DNA of 64,000 bases from Paracentrotus lividus (taxonomy: Eukaryota > Echinodermata > Echinoidea > Camarodonta > Echinidae), in assembly GCA_940671915.1 (NCBI GenBank), contig CALNVZ010003426.1, forward strand, positions 41,210,007 to 41,274,006, written 5' to 3'. Below the pieces are notes generated by a model. That model did no database searches. It was not told where the DNA came from and saw nothing but the letters and a program-made list of their open reading frames with translations. Shown piece by piece: positions 50,561 through 61,212 of the stretch. The translations under genes were made by a program, and so were the position numbers. Numbering within the stretch: position 1 is the first letter of the stretch; the number at the start of each line of letters is the position of its first letter.

Positions 50561-51060
50561 ATCTTACCCTGACAAAATGTCCTTTTGGGGGGGGGGGGGG
50601 GCGGGCTCATAGTTATATTTTGTGACATAGTGCTAAACTGTATGATAATTTGAATATTTGCAATATAACTGTAGATTCCTAGTAAATACAAGCCTAAAAT
50701 TGTATTCCTATTTCTATTGTCACTCTGTCCATTCTTACCCTGATAAGGGTTTTTTTTGGGGGGGGGAGGGGGAGGGGGAGTAGGGGCATGTGCTCATAAT
50801 TGATGTTGAATGACCTCATACTTGTTCAGTAATCATTTGGATATTACATTTGGTACACATTTAACTCTCTCTATTGTACTATAGGCATGTTGCATTTAGA
50901 GTATACTAGCTATCATAGTAAATTTGCCATCAGGCTCATAGTTTATATTTCGTACATAGTGCTAAAACTGTATATAATTTGAATATGTGCAATATAACTG
51001 TAGATTTCCAGTAAATACAAGCCTAAACTTTGGGTGGGGGGGGGAAGGGGGGGGCTCGTA
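50560..51060. repeat. Direct duplications bounded by G runs
   Basis: A ~94-bp segment (GCTCATAGTTATATTTTGTG... to AAATACAAGCCTAAA) at about 50,607-50,700 is repeated at about 50,934-51,028. A second word pair (TCTTACCCTGA then T/G tract) occurs at about 50,563 and 50,734. G runs border the copies. Confidence 0.65.
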
Positions 51061-52559
51061 GAATTTGATATTATAAAATATATAAACATTGATCCTTGAT
51101 ATATGTTCCCTGTAGTTGTATGCAACAGCTCTCCATGGCCTAATTTCATTCCACAAAGAGGCACATGCATGTTCACGTTTTCAATCGCTCCGTCACATGA
51201 GTTTGCACTTTAGCCTTCTGTGTACCCTGGTATGTATCAAGGCAGTTTCAATTTTTTAATCAATAACTCTCAAGCTAATTCATGGTGCTGACATACAGGA
51301 CTCCATTAGATTATGGCCTCTCTGTGTTTATAACACATGTTTCATTTTGGTATTGCTCATTCAATAAGTCACCTTGTGAGAGCGAAAAGGGTGTTTAATG
51401 TACATGTGAAAATAGTTGAGTTATTCCCTTTCGGCTATTGGAGGACAATGTGAAAGCACTTGGAAAGTATGTAAACAGACCTTCATGTGGTTTACTTTGA
51501 CTGAAAATTCTCATTAGCGCAAGAAGGATGTTAATCTTATGTTAAAGCATTTTGGCTTTATAGGCAGACTGTATCTATCTAATAATGACACGGTTTGAGA
51601 TATTTTGAGAGGTGAAACATTATTAAAAGAAATTAAAGTTTGTTGAGTGGGATACACAGGAGAAATGATTAAGTGAAAGAATTGTTAAGTAAAAGAGATG
51701 GGGAATTGAAAGTAAATGTAAGAGGAAAGGGAGAAGGGAGAGGGGTGTAGATGCTTTTAATTATAGAGAGAAAGAAAAGGGGAAGTGATGGAGAACCAGA
51801 GGAAGAGAAAAGATATGGAGAAAATGGGGAAAAAGAGGCTTGGAGATTGCTTGGAAGACAAAAAGAGTAGGGTGGAGGGGGGGGGGACATGTTTGCAATT
51901 AAAGGTTAGAAAATATTTACAGAAAGAAAGTCAAATTGATATGGACAGATGGACAAAATATAGATGAAAGTAATCTCAATGTAAGAAATAGGATAAAAAA
52001 CAATTAAGTCCATGACTGCATTAATAGTAGGGATGTCCACTAAAATTTTAAAATATTTTAAAGTTGTTTTTGCTAGGCTTATTTGATAGAGCATTTTGAA
52101 AGAAACATTTTGGTGCTTGAATTATCACAATTGGATGTTCCGTTTCAAAGATATGATCAAAAGAGTGTCTCAGATTACCAATGAGCTGCTAGAACACGTT
52201 TACAAGTTTCAGACAAAGCCAGAAAATGTAATAAAGCTCAAGTTTATGGTTCTTTTGTCTTTGATTTATTAAACCAAATCATACCAAACATGTTCTATGT
52301 GTGTATCAAAATGAAATGAGATTATAGTAACACAATTGAGTAGATTATACAAAGATACAATTTATGGCAGTACAAAAAAAAACCTTATTGGTTTGGGGAA
52401 ACCCCAATGAATGTTTACCGTATGTGATCCAATATGACCACCGTGGAAAAATACTCCATAGGGCATGTTTCAATAGGAACACCCTAGATAATGGGCTATT
52501 TCATGGTGGTGTGGGTCAGAGCGAGTGTTAGACAGGGTAGAGTAATTTTAAAACTTAAA
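51061..52559. other. Large intron with one splice-site-bounded open segment
   Basis: At 51,116-51,229 a 114-bp segment lies between a good acceptor (TTCCCTGTAG) and a good donor (GTATGT) and is open throughout, but only in phase 0-0 (LYATALHGLISFHKEAHACS...). Inclusion between phase-2 exons would shift the frame. The rest is AT-rich or purine-rich. Confidence 0.35.
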
Positions 52560-52838
52560 TGGCCAGTGGTAAACATTGTTCTTTGTTTTTCACCCCAATA
52601 CATTTTTTGTTCAAAAATAGTGAAATTTTATAGATATCCACTTCTCCTTATCTGAATCTATTCCAATCATGAGAAATTCCAGTCATAACACGCATCACAC
52701 AGAAGCATCACTTTGACACGCTGTAGTTTTTTATTATATCAATTTTTCCAACAGGAGAGTTGATCTTTCTGGTGAGGTATTTCTAAGGAAGAAACTGACC
52801 AATTAGGAATAAAAATGATTGATATTTACCACTGGCCA
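52560..52838. mobile_element. MITE with TGGCCAGTGGTAAA ends
   Basis: TGGCCAGTGGTAAA on the left and TTTACCACTGGCCA on the right are perfect inverted repeats 279 bp apart, with weaker similarity further in. Target duplication not clear. Confidence 0.65.
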
Positions 52839-53467
52839 AAAGACAATTTTCGAAAGCTGTTTTATTTGAAATATTTGCTGTTTCTCTGCCTGTGTATTAT
52901 TGAGTAGGCAGTGCATTGGTTATTGTTTGCATTGTAAATGCATGGGTGACTACATCCATACAGTGAAGTGGAAACCGTTCTAGTGGCTTTTTGCTTTGGC
53001 CATCCCTATTATAGGCAAATCTTATCATAATTGAACTTCAACAATGAACCCCCAGTTGTAATTATCCAGATATAGTGAACACCTATGTAATATGATAGGA
53101 TTGTTGTGGGCTGGCAGCAGTAAAGTTATCCATGCATTTTTATTGTTCTAACTTTATGCCAAAGAAAGTGCAGCATATAGAATTGCAATTACCACCTGAC
53201 CTTATTACATTTACACTTAATAATGAATCTCATTATGAATGTAGATGATATGAATTTATAGGCTACACAGTAGGTAACTTATCCATGCATTTCATTAATA
53301 TCATTCAATTATATGATGGCTAAACCTGATCTTGTTATTGTCTTTGTTAGAGTTTTATATTGATTGACACACATTCAAGCATATTGTCTGCACAGATCCA
53401 GTAAGGTGTAACTTCAGGGAATGATTTTCTGGTACTGCATTGCCAAATTGTTATGCAGTTTTGTAGG
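52839..53467. other. Large intron, unassigned part
   Basis: AT-rich, nothing recognised. Confidence 0.35.
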
Positions 53468-53801
53468 CAGAGCTACCAAGTCTCACACATTAGGGTCCGT
53501 CCCATATTCTCACACAAAAAGTAGTATTTTTATAGATTTTTACCATTTTGGAGCCTCAAAACCCGAAAAATTGTTGTCGTGCATAAAGCCCTGCAAGTGC
53601 AATGTTAACATGTATACAGGCTATCGTTATGCAAGATAAATTACTACGTGCTGCATGAGTATAGCGTGCATGCAAACCTCCTTTGTGTACAAAAACTGTG
53701 GAATGCTCTCCGCGTGCGCACTGCTTCGAAACAAATGCGAATGATGGACGCCGAGTCATGAAAATCTCACACATTTTTTTTTTTTTTTACTTGGCATCTC
53801 T
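53468..53801 (-). mobile_element. GAGATGCCAAGT-family MITE, copy 2 (opposite orientation)
   Basis: Ends are AGAGCTACCAAGTCTCAC on the left and ACTTGGCATCTC on the right. Read in reverse it matches the copy at 36,174 through GCAGTGCGCACGCGG, TTGTACACAAAGGAG and CTTGCATAACGATAGCCTG. Open frames on both strands are repeat-derived. Confidence 0.7.
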
Positions 53802-56800
53802 TCTCTGTGTATGTTTGCTTCAAAAATGTTCTTTTGTGAAGCAACTTTTTGACATAGGAGTGTATACATGTTGGAAGTACTTCCCCATTAACCAAAAGTA
53901 AAATTATCCCCTGAACTCCATATTTCTGGCTTTTGGCGGACAGTATTAATATTGTGTTGAAATTGACTCTTGTGAGCTGTGCAGTATAGGCAAGGTAATG
54001 TCCGGTCATATTATTTGACATTTTGACTGATTACTATAAATGCAAGTACATTATTCTGAGATCTAGAAGGCAGTTAGCTAAATTAAATGTGAGTGAATGC
54101 CCTTATGTTTCGAATACAATGAGACAATTGTGAACACTACCCTGGCTTTGATAGATTTTGCTTGTTTTTTCATTTATAGGATGTATTATCCAGTTCAGTT
54201 AAGTCTTGGTTCTTGCTCCCCTTACTTAATGGTCACCATTAGTCACATTTTTTTTTTTTATGTGGCAAAGCTGTGAAATGTTGTTGTCATATCCTGGAAT
54301 TGCACAAATTACAACATTTCTGACTCTAAATAGACAAGCCTTTTCTTTTTAGCATCTTTCTGTCATGCTCGAAGCTATATAATTGCTATTCAGAATCATC
54401 ATTTTGATGTACATGTATAAATGGGATCAGCAGCATTTAGGTTTTCCATGTGGTTATTTTGTCTGTGATATCCAATATCCATAACCCATTTCATTCATTA
54501 AATAACTGTCCCTGGTAGCTTAGATATGAGCATCTGTAAATCCATTTAGTCAATTAACTCATTTGCCACAGTGAATAGAAAGAAGGAGGGAGAGAGATAG
54601 AGGTGCCTGTTCTATTGTGAAGCGTTGCATGGGTCATTTATTACACCTACATAGACAATTATTGACCGACATCATGCCGTTACTGCTATCATGTCTACAT
54701 GTAGATATGATTTAAAGATAGCATATCATCTGCAAGATTCTGTAGACTTTAGTACATATGACATTGTGGGAGAACACCATTCTTAACCATTCTTACACCA
54801 TTTATTCAGCCCTAATAAACAAAACTTTGGAAAAGTTGGTCTTCCCTTGCCTACATTTTGTAAGTATAGGGTTAAGCCTTAAAATTTCAGGAGCATTTCA
54901 GGCAATCAATACCGAAATAGGAAAACAGGGAAAAGTGAGGAAAATGGAAAAGAAAACAAAAGGTGTGATATTAATTTCGAATATAAATATTTTAATAAAC
55001 AAGGGCTATTAGTAATAAAAAAGTCCCCCCCCCCCCTAAAAAAAAAAAAAAACATCTCAAGCACAGGTCTGACATACAAAAATATAACATCAAAAATCAT
55101 ATGCTGTGCATGTGTAAACCATATTAGATTGCTTAAGTGGCAAATGGACAATGCATTTGGTGCCACCATAACTGCGCCTTGGCAACTACATCATTGTGAT
55201 TTGCTTCCCTCCCTTCCTGTAATTAGAAATGGTAAGGTTCAATGGGATAAATTTTATATGAATCAGAACATAACTCATCAGGGACTCATTCTGATCAGAT
55301 AGGTAGAGATCAGTTCTAAAAGGTGCTACATCCACTTTTAATGAAAATTGAGTTATTGATATATCAGACCATTATACAGGTACATGTAGGTACCAGTCTT
55401 TGAACAAAAAGTGTTAACCTTAATGTTAAAAGGAACCAAAAGGAAATACACCTTCTAATATCAAATTCTCAGAGACCCTCATACAAACATGGTGAATGAA
55501 TGCACTTTTTAAAGAAAGGAACAAAGATGAATTTAGTATCTTTTGGTAGGTACTTTCATATAACAGCAGTAAGTGGTACAGAAAATGTGATACATGTATA
55601 AATAATGCCCTTCGCCATTTAAATGACACTCATTCACTCTGAATCTCTCATTAAATTGCATTGCCCCTCCCACGCTTCAGGAGTGTTTATTTTAATCCCT
55701 TCAATGCCGTGGGCATCAAATCCCACACAAGAGTATTTTTAATATCTTTATGGTTTGCCTTGTTACATAGAAGGGGACTATGTATCTTAAATTACATGTA
55801 AAAGCAGGGTTGTACTTTTTTTTTACATGGATAAGTTGTGCTATCAAAGTTATTAATAGCTGAGTTTAGTAACAGAAAAAATATCTCGACCCCGAGCTGA
55901 CATTTTTAAATTCACGTAGGATTATTGTTTGCAATTTATTTTTCTACCTGCACATGTATGCAATGTACACTGTATGCATATAATCACTAGTCTCATTTCA
56001 ATACCTCTCAAAACAAACAAACTAGATATATACCTCGGTAGCTGCCATGGATCGTTAATTAGCCAAGCAGCCATCATCTACCGAATCTTTCAAATTTGAT
56101 GAAGCATGTGGCACCCTTTGTTTGAATTTAATATGCGGGTCCCAATGCCATTATGTGAGAATGTAGTGTTGATACAGCACAAATATGAGACGTGAGATCA
56201 GATATGAAAAAAAATTGCTACTTCATAAAGCTTTCAGTCTTCATTGTCATGGTTTAAAGGTGCAATCTAATACTTTTGGGGGTTCTTGCAAAATTGTTAT
56301 TCTAAAGTAGATGTATTTGGAAATTGGTCTACAAATAATCAAATTACTATTTTCTGTAGGTTGGTATAAAGGAAATCCATTGCTGGTTCTTTTAGCAAAT
56401 GGGTTCTTTGCACATATTATCCACTTTCACTTTTCCGCAAAATATTTCACATCTTTTGATAAATTTGTCCATTAATCACCATGGTTCCCCTTTAGATGTC
56501 CTAACAGCATTATGCTATCTAGGATGAATTCCCTTTTTCAAATTACTATACTGCCCTCTCATGCTAAGGTCTTTATAGTTTTAAAGCTCCAGCAAGTTAT
56601 TTTGGAGTGAACACACGCACTGGACTTTTTGTTGAGTGGTTTGTAAATACATATAAATCTGTTTTGAATGCATATTACAAATTACCAGTAAATAGTTACC
56701 GGTAAAATACTTAACAAAAGATATGCTCAAAGATAACTAATATTCAGTGTTTTTAATATTGTGATCAGCCTATCCCTTGTGCAGAATGTCTTTAAACTTC

Positions 56801-56891
56801 CACTTTTTAGTTAATTTCCTTCTTACATATAAAGCAGTACAGTGAAATTCAGCTTTAAGTTGATATCCTCTCAAAATCAAAATTTTTCCAG
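53802..56891. other. Large intron, unassigned part
   Basis: AT-rich with a C12-T-A15 tract (55,025-55,052). At 55,681 a very good acceptor (CCCCTCCCACGCTTCAG) opens a phase-2 frame of 39 codons (SVYFNPFNAVGIKSHTR...); a weak GTTTGC donor at 55,753 would make a 72-bp phase 2-2 exon. This is only a weak candidate. Confidence 0.35.
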
Positions 56892-57023
56892 AGCTCCTAA
56901 ACACCATCGCTTATCCAGAGATCAGTCTACGGTAATGGGACCAATCATCTCTGGGTTGCCATGGATACCGCTCGGCACACAATACAAATCAAATGTTTAC
57001 CCATCTCAATCTATAGAGCCCTT
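56892..57023 (+). CDS. Candidate linker or alternative end exon, 132 bp
   Basis: After AATTTTTCCAG, a frame opening in phase 2 runs through APKHHRLSRDQSTVMGPIIS and GLPWIPLGTQYKSNVYPSQS to a TGA at 57,064. A donor GTGTAA at 57,024 gives a 132-bp phase 2-2 exon (43 full codons) that would join 58,439 through TT+G. The better-looking donor GTAAGC two bases further on would shift the frame. Without splicing the frame ends at the TGA, making a truncated linker-only protein. The segment also holds a palindromic X-box-like site (GTTGCCATGGATACC), so it could be conserved regulatory DNA instead. Confidence 0.35.
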
Positions 57024-57066
57024 GTGTAAGCACCCACGGTCCCATGGCAAATGCTTCTTGACATGA

Positions 57067-58041
57067 TGGAGGGCTTTTAACAGCTATATTATCCCCAGTC
57101 ATACTGGAAAAACCATCTCCAAACCGATACATATCATAGCCATTTTGAGTAATGTCATTTTGTATTGGTCTGCTATTTGTCTGGTGTTGATTTTGTTGGT
57201 GGGACTGGGTGTGAAGAGAGCTATATTCCCCAGCAAAGTGACAATTATGGGTAATTGATGAGGAATGATTTCTCGTTGGTCTCTGATCTATGCAAAGGTC
57301 TTTACTTCAACGCAAAGCCAGACAGCAACATTTCCGAAGGACGAAACGTTTAATTTTGTTTTGCCTTGGAAGTAAAATGTATTGTATTTTCATTTACCCT
57401 TCAATCCTTTTTGCACAATAGAGGTGATTATTTAATGAGAAAAATGTAATAATTGATATATTATGCCTCATACATGTATATATCGTTATAGTAAAGATAT
57501 TTAAATATATTTGTTATCATACGTCATATATATTTGATATTGAATGCAAATTTTAAAAAGTCTCTGTTCACTTGTAATACTTGATTATTTAAGTGTTAAT
57601 CCCAGGCCAGCATATACATGTATCATTGATCAGGACATTAATCGACACTACCTCTCCCCACCTGGGTCTAGTATGATGTGTACTTTGCATTTTGGGGTCC
57701 ATTGTCAGTTGCATATATCCAAAATGTTCTGATGGTTGCTTCCTGTCTTGCGCCAGTATCCTCTACTTCTGGGCACACATGGCTTTTGCTCTAAAAAAAA
57801 AAATGTGGTCAATAAAATCTCTTTCCATTATTCTCCATGGTAATGGTAATTATTCTTGAGATGGTAATATAGAAGGGAATGATTCCTTGCCATTTGCTTT
57901 TGTGACAATCGCTCCACCTTCATTTCTGAGTGCTAATCAAAGGACTAATTTCATCCCTGAACTTAAAAAATATTTAGCCTAAACCTATCACTCACCCTAA
58001 ACCTAACATTAAACCCTAACCCTGCATATTAGACAAAATAT
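57067..58041. other. End of the large intron, unassigned
   Basis: AT-rich. A frame after AATCCCAG (57,609) is open in phase 2 but lacks a good donor. A short run of CCCTAAACC/CCCTAACCC words at about 57,975-58,025 is telomere-like but too short and irregular to be an array. Confidence 0.35.
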
Positions 58042-58275
58042 GTGACACATCATATCAAAATGAGACAAAAGATGCAAGAACAGAGTCAAGGATATCAATA
58101 AAACAAACCATTTTTAAATACATTCCCTTTTTACTCAGTTATTTATTTATTTAATTTTTTTTTACAGAGCATACATGAAACATGTCATTTTTTAAATTAT
58201 TATTTTACCAATTTTCTTGACTGTTTTCTGAGTTTCCTCAACTACTCTTGTCTCATTTTGATAGGATGAAACACA
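58042..58275. mobile_element. ATGAGACA-family MITE, copy 1
   Basis: Inverted ends: GTGACACATCATATCAAAATGAGACA on the left pairs with TGTCTCATTTTGATAGGATG then AAACAC on the right. The T-rich centre has TTTTTTACAGAGCATACATG. It lies about 160 bases upstream of exon D. Two more copies are at 59,517 and 63,043. Confidence 0.7.
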
Positions 58276-58438
58276 TATGTAGTGGAGAAAGGAGCTCCTG
58301 AAGCTCCTTGCCTTTAGTGATGGTACATGTAATCACAGCAATTGTTTTTGCTCACTGAAAGGAACACATTCATGTAAATCTGCAGAGTTTACATAAACAC
58401 TTATCATTCCACTCTTTATTTCTTGTGTACCTTCACAG

Positions 58439-58550
58439 GTTTGATAGACCAAAGCCCAAGGTAGGAGTGGAACATGTCCAGCCTGATCCCAGCAAACTAG
58501 CCCAGTCCCAGCTTGCTAACAGCAATGGACAAGCAGAGGCAATTGGCATT
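58439..58550 (+). CDS. syt7: Linker exon D, immediately before C2A
   Basis: A 112-bp exon between ACCTTCACAG and GTGAGT. It completes the Pro codon left by the upstream phase-2 exons and encodes 37 residues, FDRPKPKVGVEHVQPDPSKL then AQSQLANSNGQAEAIGI, ending in phase 0. The peptide is polar and disordered-looking, as expected for the Syt7 linker. The intron to the first C2A exon is 1.4 kb and phases agree. It changes the splice phase from 2 to 0, so unlike the upstream exons it cannot be skipped without a frameshift and should be constitutive. Confidence 0.85.
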
Positions 58551-59516
58551 GTGAGTATGGCAAAAGTAGAATTATCAGAGATACAAATTTAGGATGGGGG
58601 TTGGGTGTCTGGACACTTAAAAGTTGTGTATAGTTTTGGTAACAAAAAAGAAATCAGCACAAAACCAATCAAATTTAGTCTCATTTTTTCCACATTGCAC
58701 TAAATGATATGTGTGAGAAATCTTCTGACATTCCTTTCATGATTTCCGGTGAATTTCAATGAAAATGTTTGAAACAAACATAATGTAACGGTTTAGACCT
58801 CTTGTTGGGATGGGTGCTCGCCCAGAGCTTCCCGCTTGAATGAGCGCAATGCTATGTGTGTATCACGCACACAAAAGAATCCCCATTGGTTTCCACGTGA
58901 ACCCTTACTCAACGGTGAAACGAGTCGGATCCCCGACTTTTATTATGACATAAAGACACTAAAACGAAATTTCAAGTAGACTACTAGTTTTTTCTGTATT
59001 ATAGTTATAGGATTCAATCTTTCATATTATCTAAATGTGAATCCAAATTCATTTTTTCCTTCTCCCAAAACTATACACCAGCTTTAACAAAATTTAAGCC
59101 ATGTTTTTTGTCTTTGGATTAAGCCAAAATATACGTTGAATAGTACTTATGATCATCAATATTTGGTCTTCACTATATTTTCTATCTTTTTGTGCTAAAA
59201 AACTACAAAGACATTGCTTGTAAACCTTTTTTAAATGGCTGATAAAAATGGACTGTCTGGATGCCCACCCCATCTGGACACCCAAGAACAGGGGATGGGG
59301 GGGGGGGGGGGGGGAGCAATAGAAACTATGACTGCTGGGGTGACAAGACTCGATATGTCAAATATGATGCTTAGGAGAGCGAAATAAACATGGTGGGCAA
59401 TGCATTCTAACCTATTGGATTGTGTTTCGTTTGACCTACTGTTTTGGGGGTACGGGAGCTGACATTTGGACGAGACATCACTTGACTGATTAGCCGGAGA
59501 TTAAAGACGAATGTAA
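58551..59516. other. Intron D-E, left part
   Basis: No gene. A G run of about 17 at 59,298. The stretch at about 58,790-58,935 (CTTGTTGGGATGGGTGCTCG...) is GC-richer and unassigned. Confidence 0.4.
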
Positions 59517-59797
59517 ATGATCATATTAAAATGAGACACAAGTCCCCAGAAAAGAGTCCTGGATATTGGTAAAATAGTCAAGTTTTGAATACTTTCCGTT
59601 ATCATTTTTACTTTTTTTTTCTCTCTATTTTTTTTTTTACAGAGCACACATAATTTTTTGTTGTTGAATATTCAGAAAATCTAAAAATATTTTCTTCCAA
59701 ATTTGACATTTTTTATTGTTTTGTTGATTCCCTTGACCCTTTGCTGAGTTACCTCGGCAACTTTTGTCTCATTTCGATAATATTATGATGAATCACA
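59517..59797. mobile_element. ATGAGACA-family MITE, copy 2
   Basis: TGATCATATTAAAATGAGACA on the left and TTGTCTCATTTCGATAATAT on the right, with the same central TTTTTTACAGAGCACACAT. Ends 191 bases before C2A exon 1. Confidence 0.7.
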
Positions 59798-59988
59798 AAC
59801 TAACGTTATGAGCATATAATAATATAGAAATAATACAAGTCAAGCTAAAATATCCATATGGATAACTTAATATCTACTCAAAAACTTAGAAACCATCAAT
59901 TTTTTTAAATGAAATGATGTAATTACGTTACAAACAGATATTTTGATGATAAGAGATGATTCTGCTGATGTTTCCTCTCCCTCTATAG

Positions 59989-60128
59989 GCACAAGGTTTA
60001 GACGATGATTCGCTACAGTTTGGTGAAGAGCTTGGAAAGATACAGTTCTCCTTGATGTATGACTTTCCAGACCAAACCTTGGTCCTCAGGATAGTCAAAG
60101 CCAATCATCTCCCTGCCAAAGATTTTAG
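59989..60128 (+). CDS. syt7: C2A exon 1 (start of C2A domain)
   Basis: A 140-bp exon between CTCTATAG and GTTGGT, phase 0 to phase 2, encoding 46 residues plus AG. After a short acidic lead (AQGLDDDSLQFGEEL) it enters C2A with the first strands (GKIQFSLMYDFPDQTLVLRI) and calcium-binding loop 1 (KANHLPAKDF). The Asp codon at 60,121-60,123 is the first calcium ligand. The spacing and wording of the G-KIQFS-xxYD and LPAKDF motifs are those of Syt7 C2A. Confidence 0.96.
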
Positions 60129-60241
60129 GTTGGTATTGAGGTTGAATTTATTTGAGAAATAATATAATTTTCCAATTTCCCCTAATATAATTGAACTAAA
60201 TGCAATTCCTCTATGGCTACTGTTTTAAATTTCCCAAACCA

Positions 60242-60549
60242 GGGCTTGGTATTGCAAAGGTTTGCAATCAATGTCAAAGTGGCAATAGCCAATCGCAATC
60301 ATTGCATGCGCTTTTTTTTCAAAAGACTGATCAATGGCCAATTACAACCATTCTTTCAAATTTGCAATTTATTGCAAACCTTTGGCCCGAATTCACAAAC
60401 GTGGTTTAGTTAGTCCATGGTCTAAATCAATTGTTTAAACCACGGATTTAGACCATGGTCTAAATTTTTGTATTCACAAACCACCTGATTTAGACCATGG
60501 ACTAACTAAACCACGTTTGTGAATTCGGGCCTTTGTGTTTACTGGGCCC
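60242..60549. mobile_element. TTTGCAATCAAT-family MITE, copy 1, interrupted
   Basis: Left part GGGCTTGGTATTGCAAAGGT through TTGCAATTTATTGCAAACCT, then an inserted second element (60,385-60,530), then the rest (TTTGTGTTTACTGGGCCC). Removing the insert restores the layout of the copies at 61,055 and 62,739. Confidence 0.75.
60385..60530. mobile_element. Foldback MITE with perfect 45-bp ends, 5-bp duplication
   Basis: A 146-bp element beginning GCCCGAATTCACAAACGTGG; its first 45 bases are repeated without mismatch in reverse at its end. A further 18-bp palindrome (TTTAGACCATGGTCTAAA) lies in the middle. CTTTG flanks it on both sides (60,380-60,384 and 60,531-60,535). Perfect arms suggest a fairly recent insertion. 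Confidence 0.9.
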
Positions 60550-60926
60550 AGGAATACATTTGTACTTCAAATAGGTACATGTATCAAGTAAAACATAGTT
60601 AAAACCAATTTCATTCTTCTTAAAATGTAATTTTGAATGTTGGAAATATGATTTTTGGATCTCAAATTCCTACCTTAAAAACTACCATTTACATGCACTA
60701 CATGTATTTAAAAGTATGTACATATTGCCTATAGAAGATCTGAAACAGGAACTAGACTCTTACACAAATCTATTAGTTTACATTGAAATCTGTGTGCTGA
60801 TACATGTTTGTGTCAATTGAATGTGCCTATTGGCACACGTTGCATGCCAATTGATATGCTAGGATGTACCCATGGCTCATGCATCATTTACAATGTTTAC
60901 ATTCATCTTCTTTCAACACATTCTAG

Positions 60927-61045
60927 CGGAACAAGTGACCCTTTTGTGAAAATCATGCTCCTGCCAGATAAAAAAGTCAAAATGGAGACTAAGGTGAAGA
61001 GGAAAAACCTGAATCCCATCTGGAACGAGTCTTTCCATTTTGAAG
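60927..61045 (+). CDS. syt7: C2A exon 2 (loop 1 end and polybasic strand)
   Basis: A 119-bp exon between ACACATTCTAG and GTAAGT. It completes Ser (AG+C) and encodes [20 protein letters not shown] then [19 protein letters not shown]. The Asp of SDPFVK (60,937-60,939) is the second calcium ligand of loop 1. KVKRK is the polybasic strand that binds acidic phospholipids and partners in synaptotagmins, and LNPxWNExFxFE is the classic C2 signature. It ends in phase 1 and joins the next exon as G+GT (Gly). A MITE begins only about ten bases beyond its donor. Confidence 0.98.
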
Positions 61046-61054
61046 GTAAGTTCA

Positions 61055-61212
61055 GGGCTCTGTAGCACAAAGGCTTGCAATCAATTGCAAAGCGGCATTA
61101 GTTAATCACAATTATTGTTGCATCGCTTTTTCTTCAAGATACTGCTCTGCAACCAATCACAATTGTTCTTTAAAATTTGCAAGTGATCGCAAACCTTTGT
61201 GTGACAGAGCCC
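61055..61212. mobile_element. TTTGCAATCAAT-family MITE, copy 2
   Basis: GGGCTCTGTAGCACAAAGG on the left and CCTTTGTGTGACAGAGCCC on the right, with TTGCAATCAATTGCAAAG and TTGCAAGTGATCGCAAA inside. It starts ten bases after the donor of C2A exon 2, so any part of its hairpin could lie close to that splice site. Confidence 0.8.

Noticed and set aside
57609-57732. Phase-2 frame after AATCCCAG
   Set aside because: No acceptable donor in phase; ends at a TGA with ordinary AT-rich flanks.
57975-58025. Telomere-like CCCTAA words
   Set aside because: Too few and irregular to be an interstitial telomeric array.
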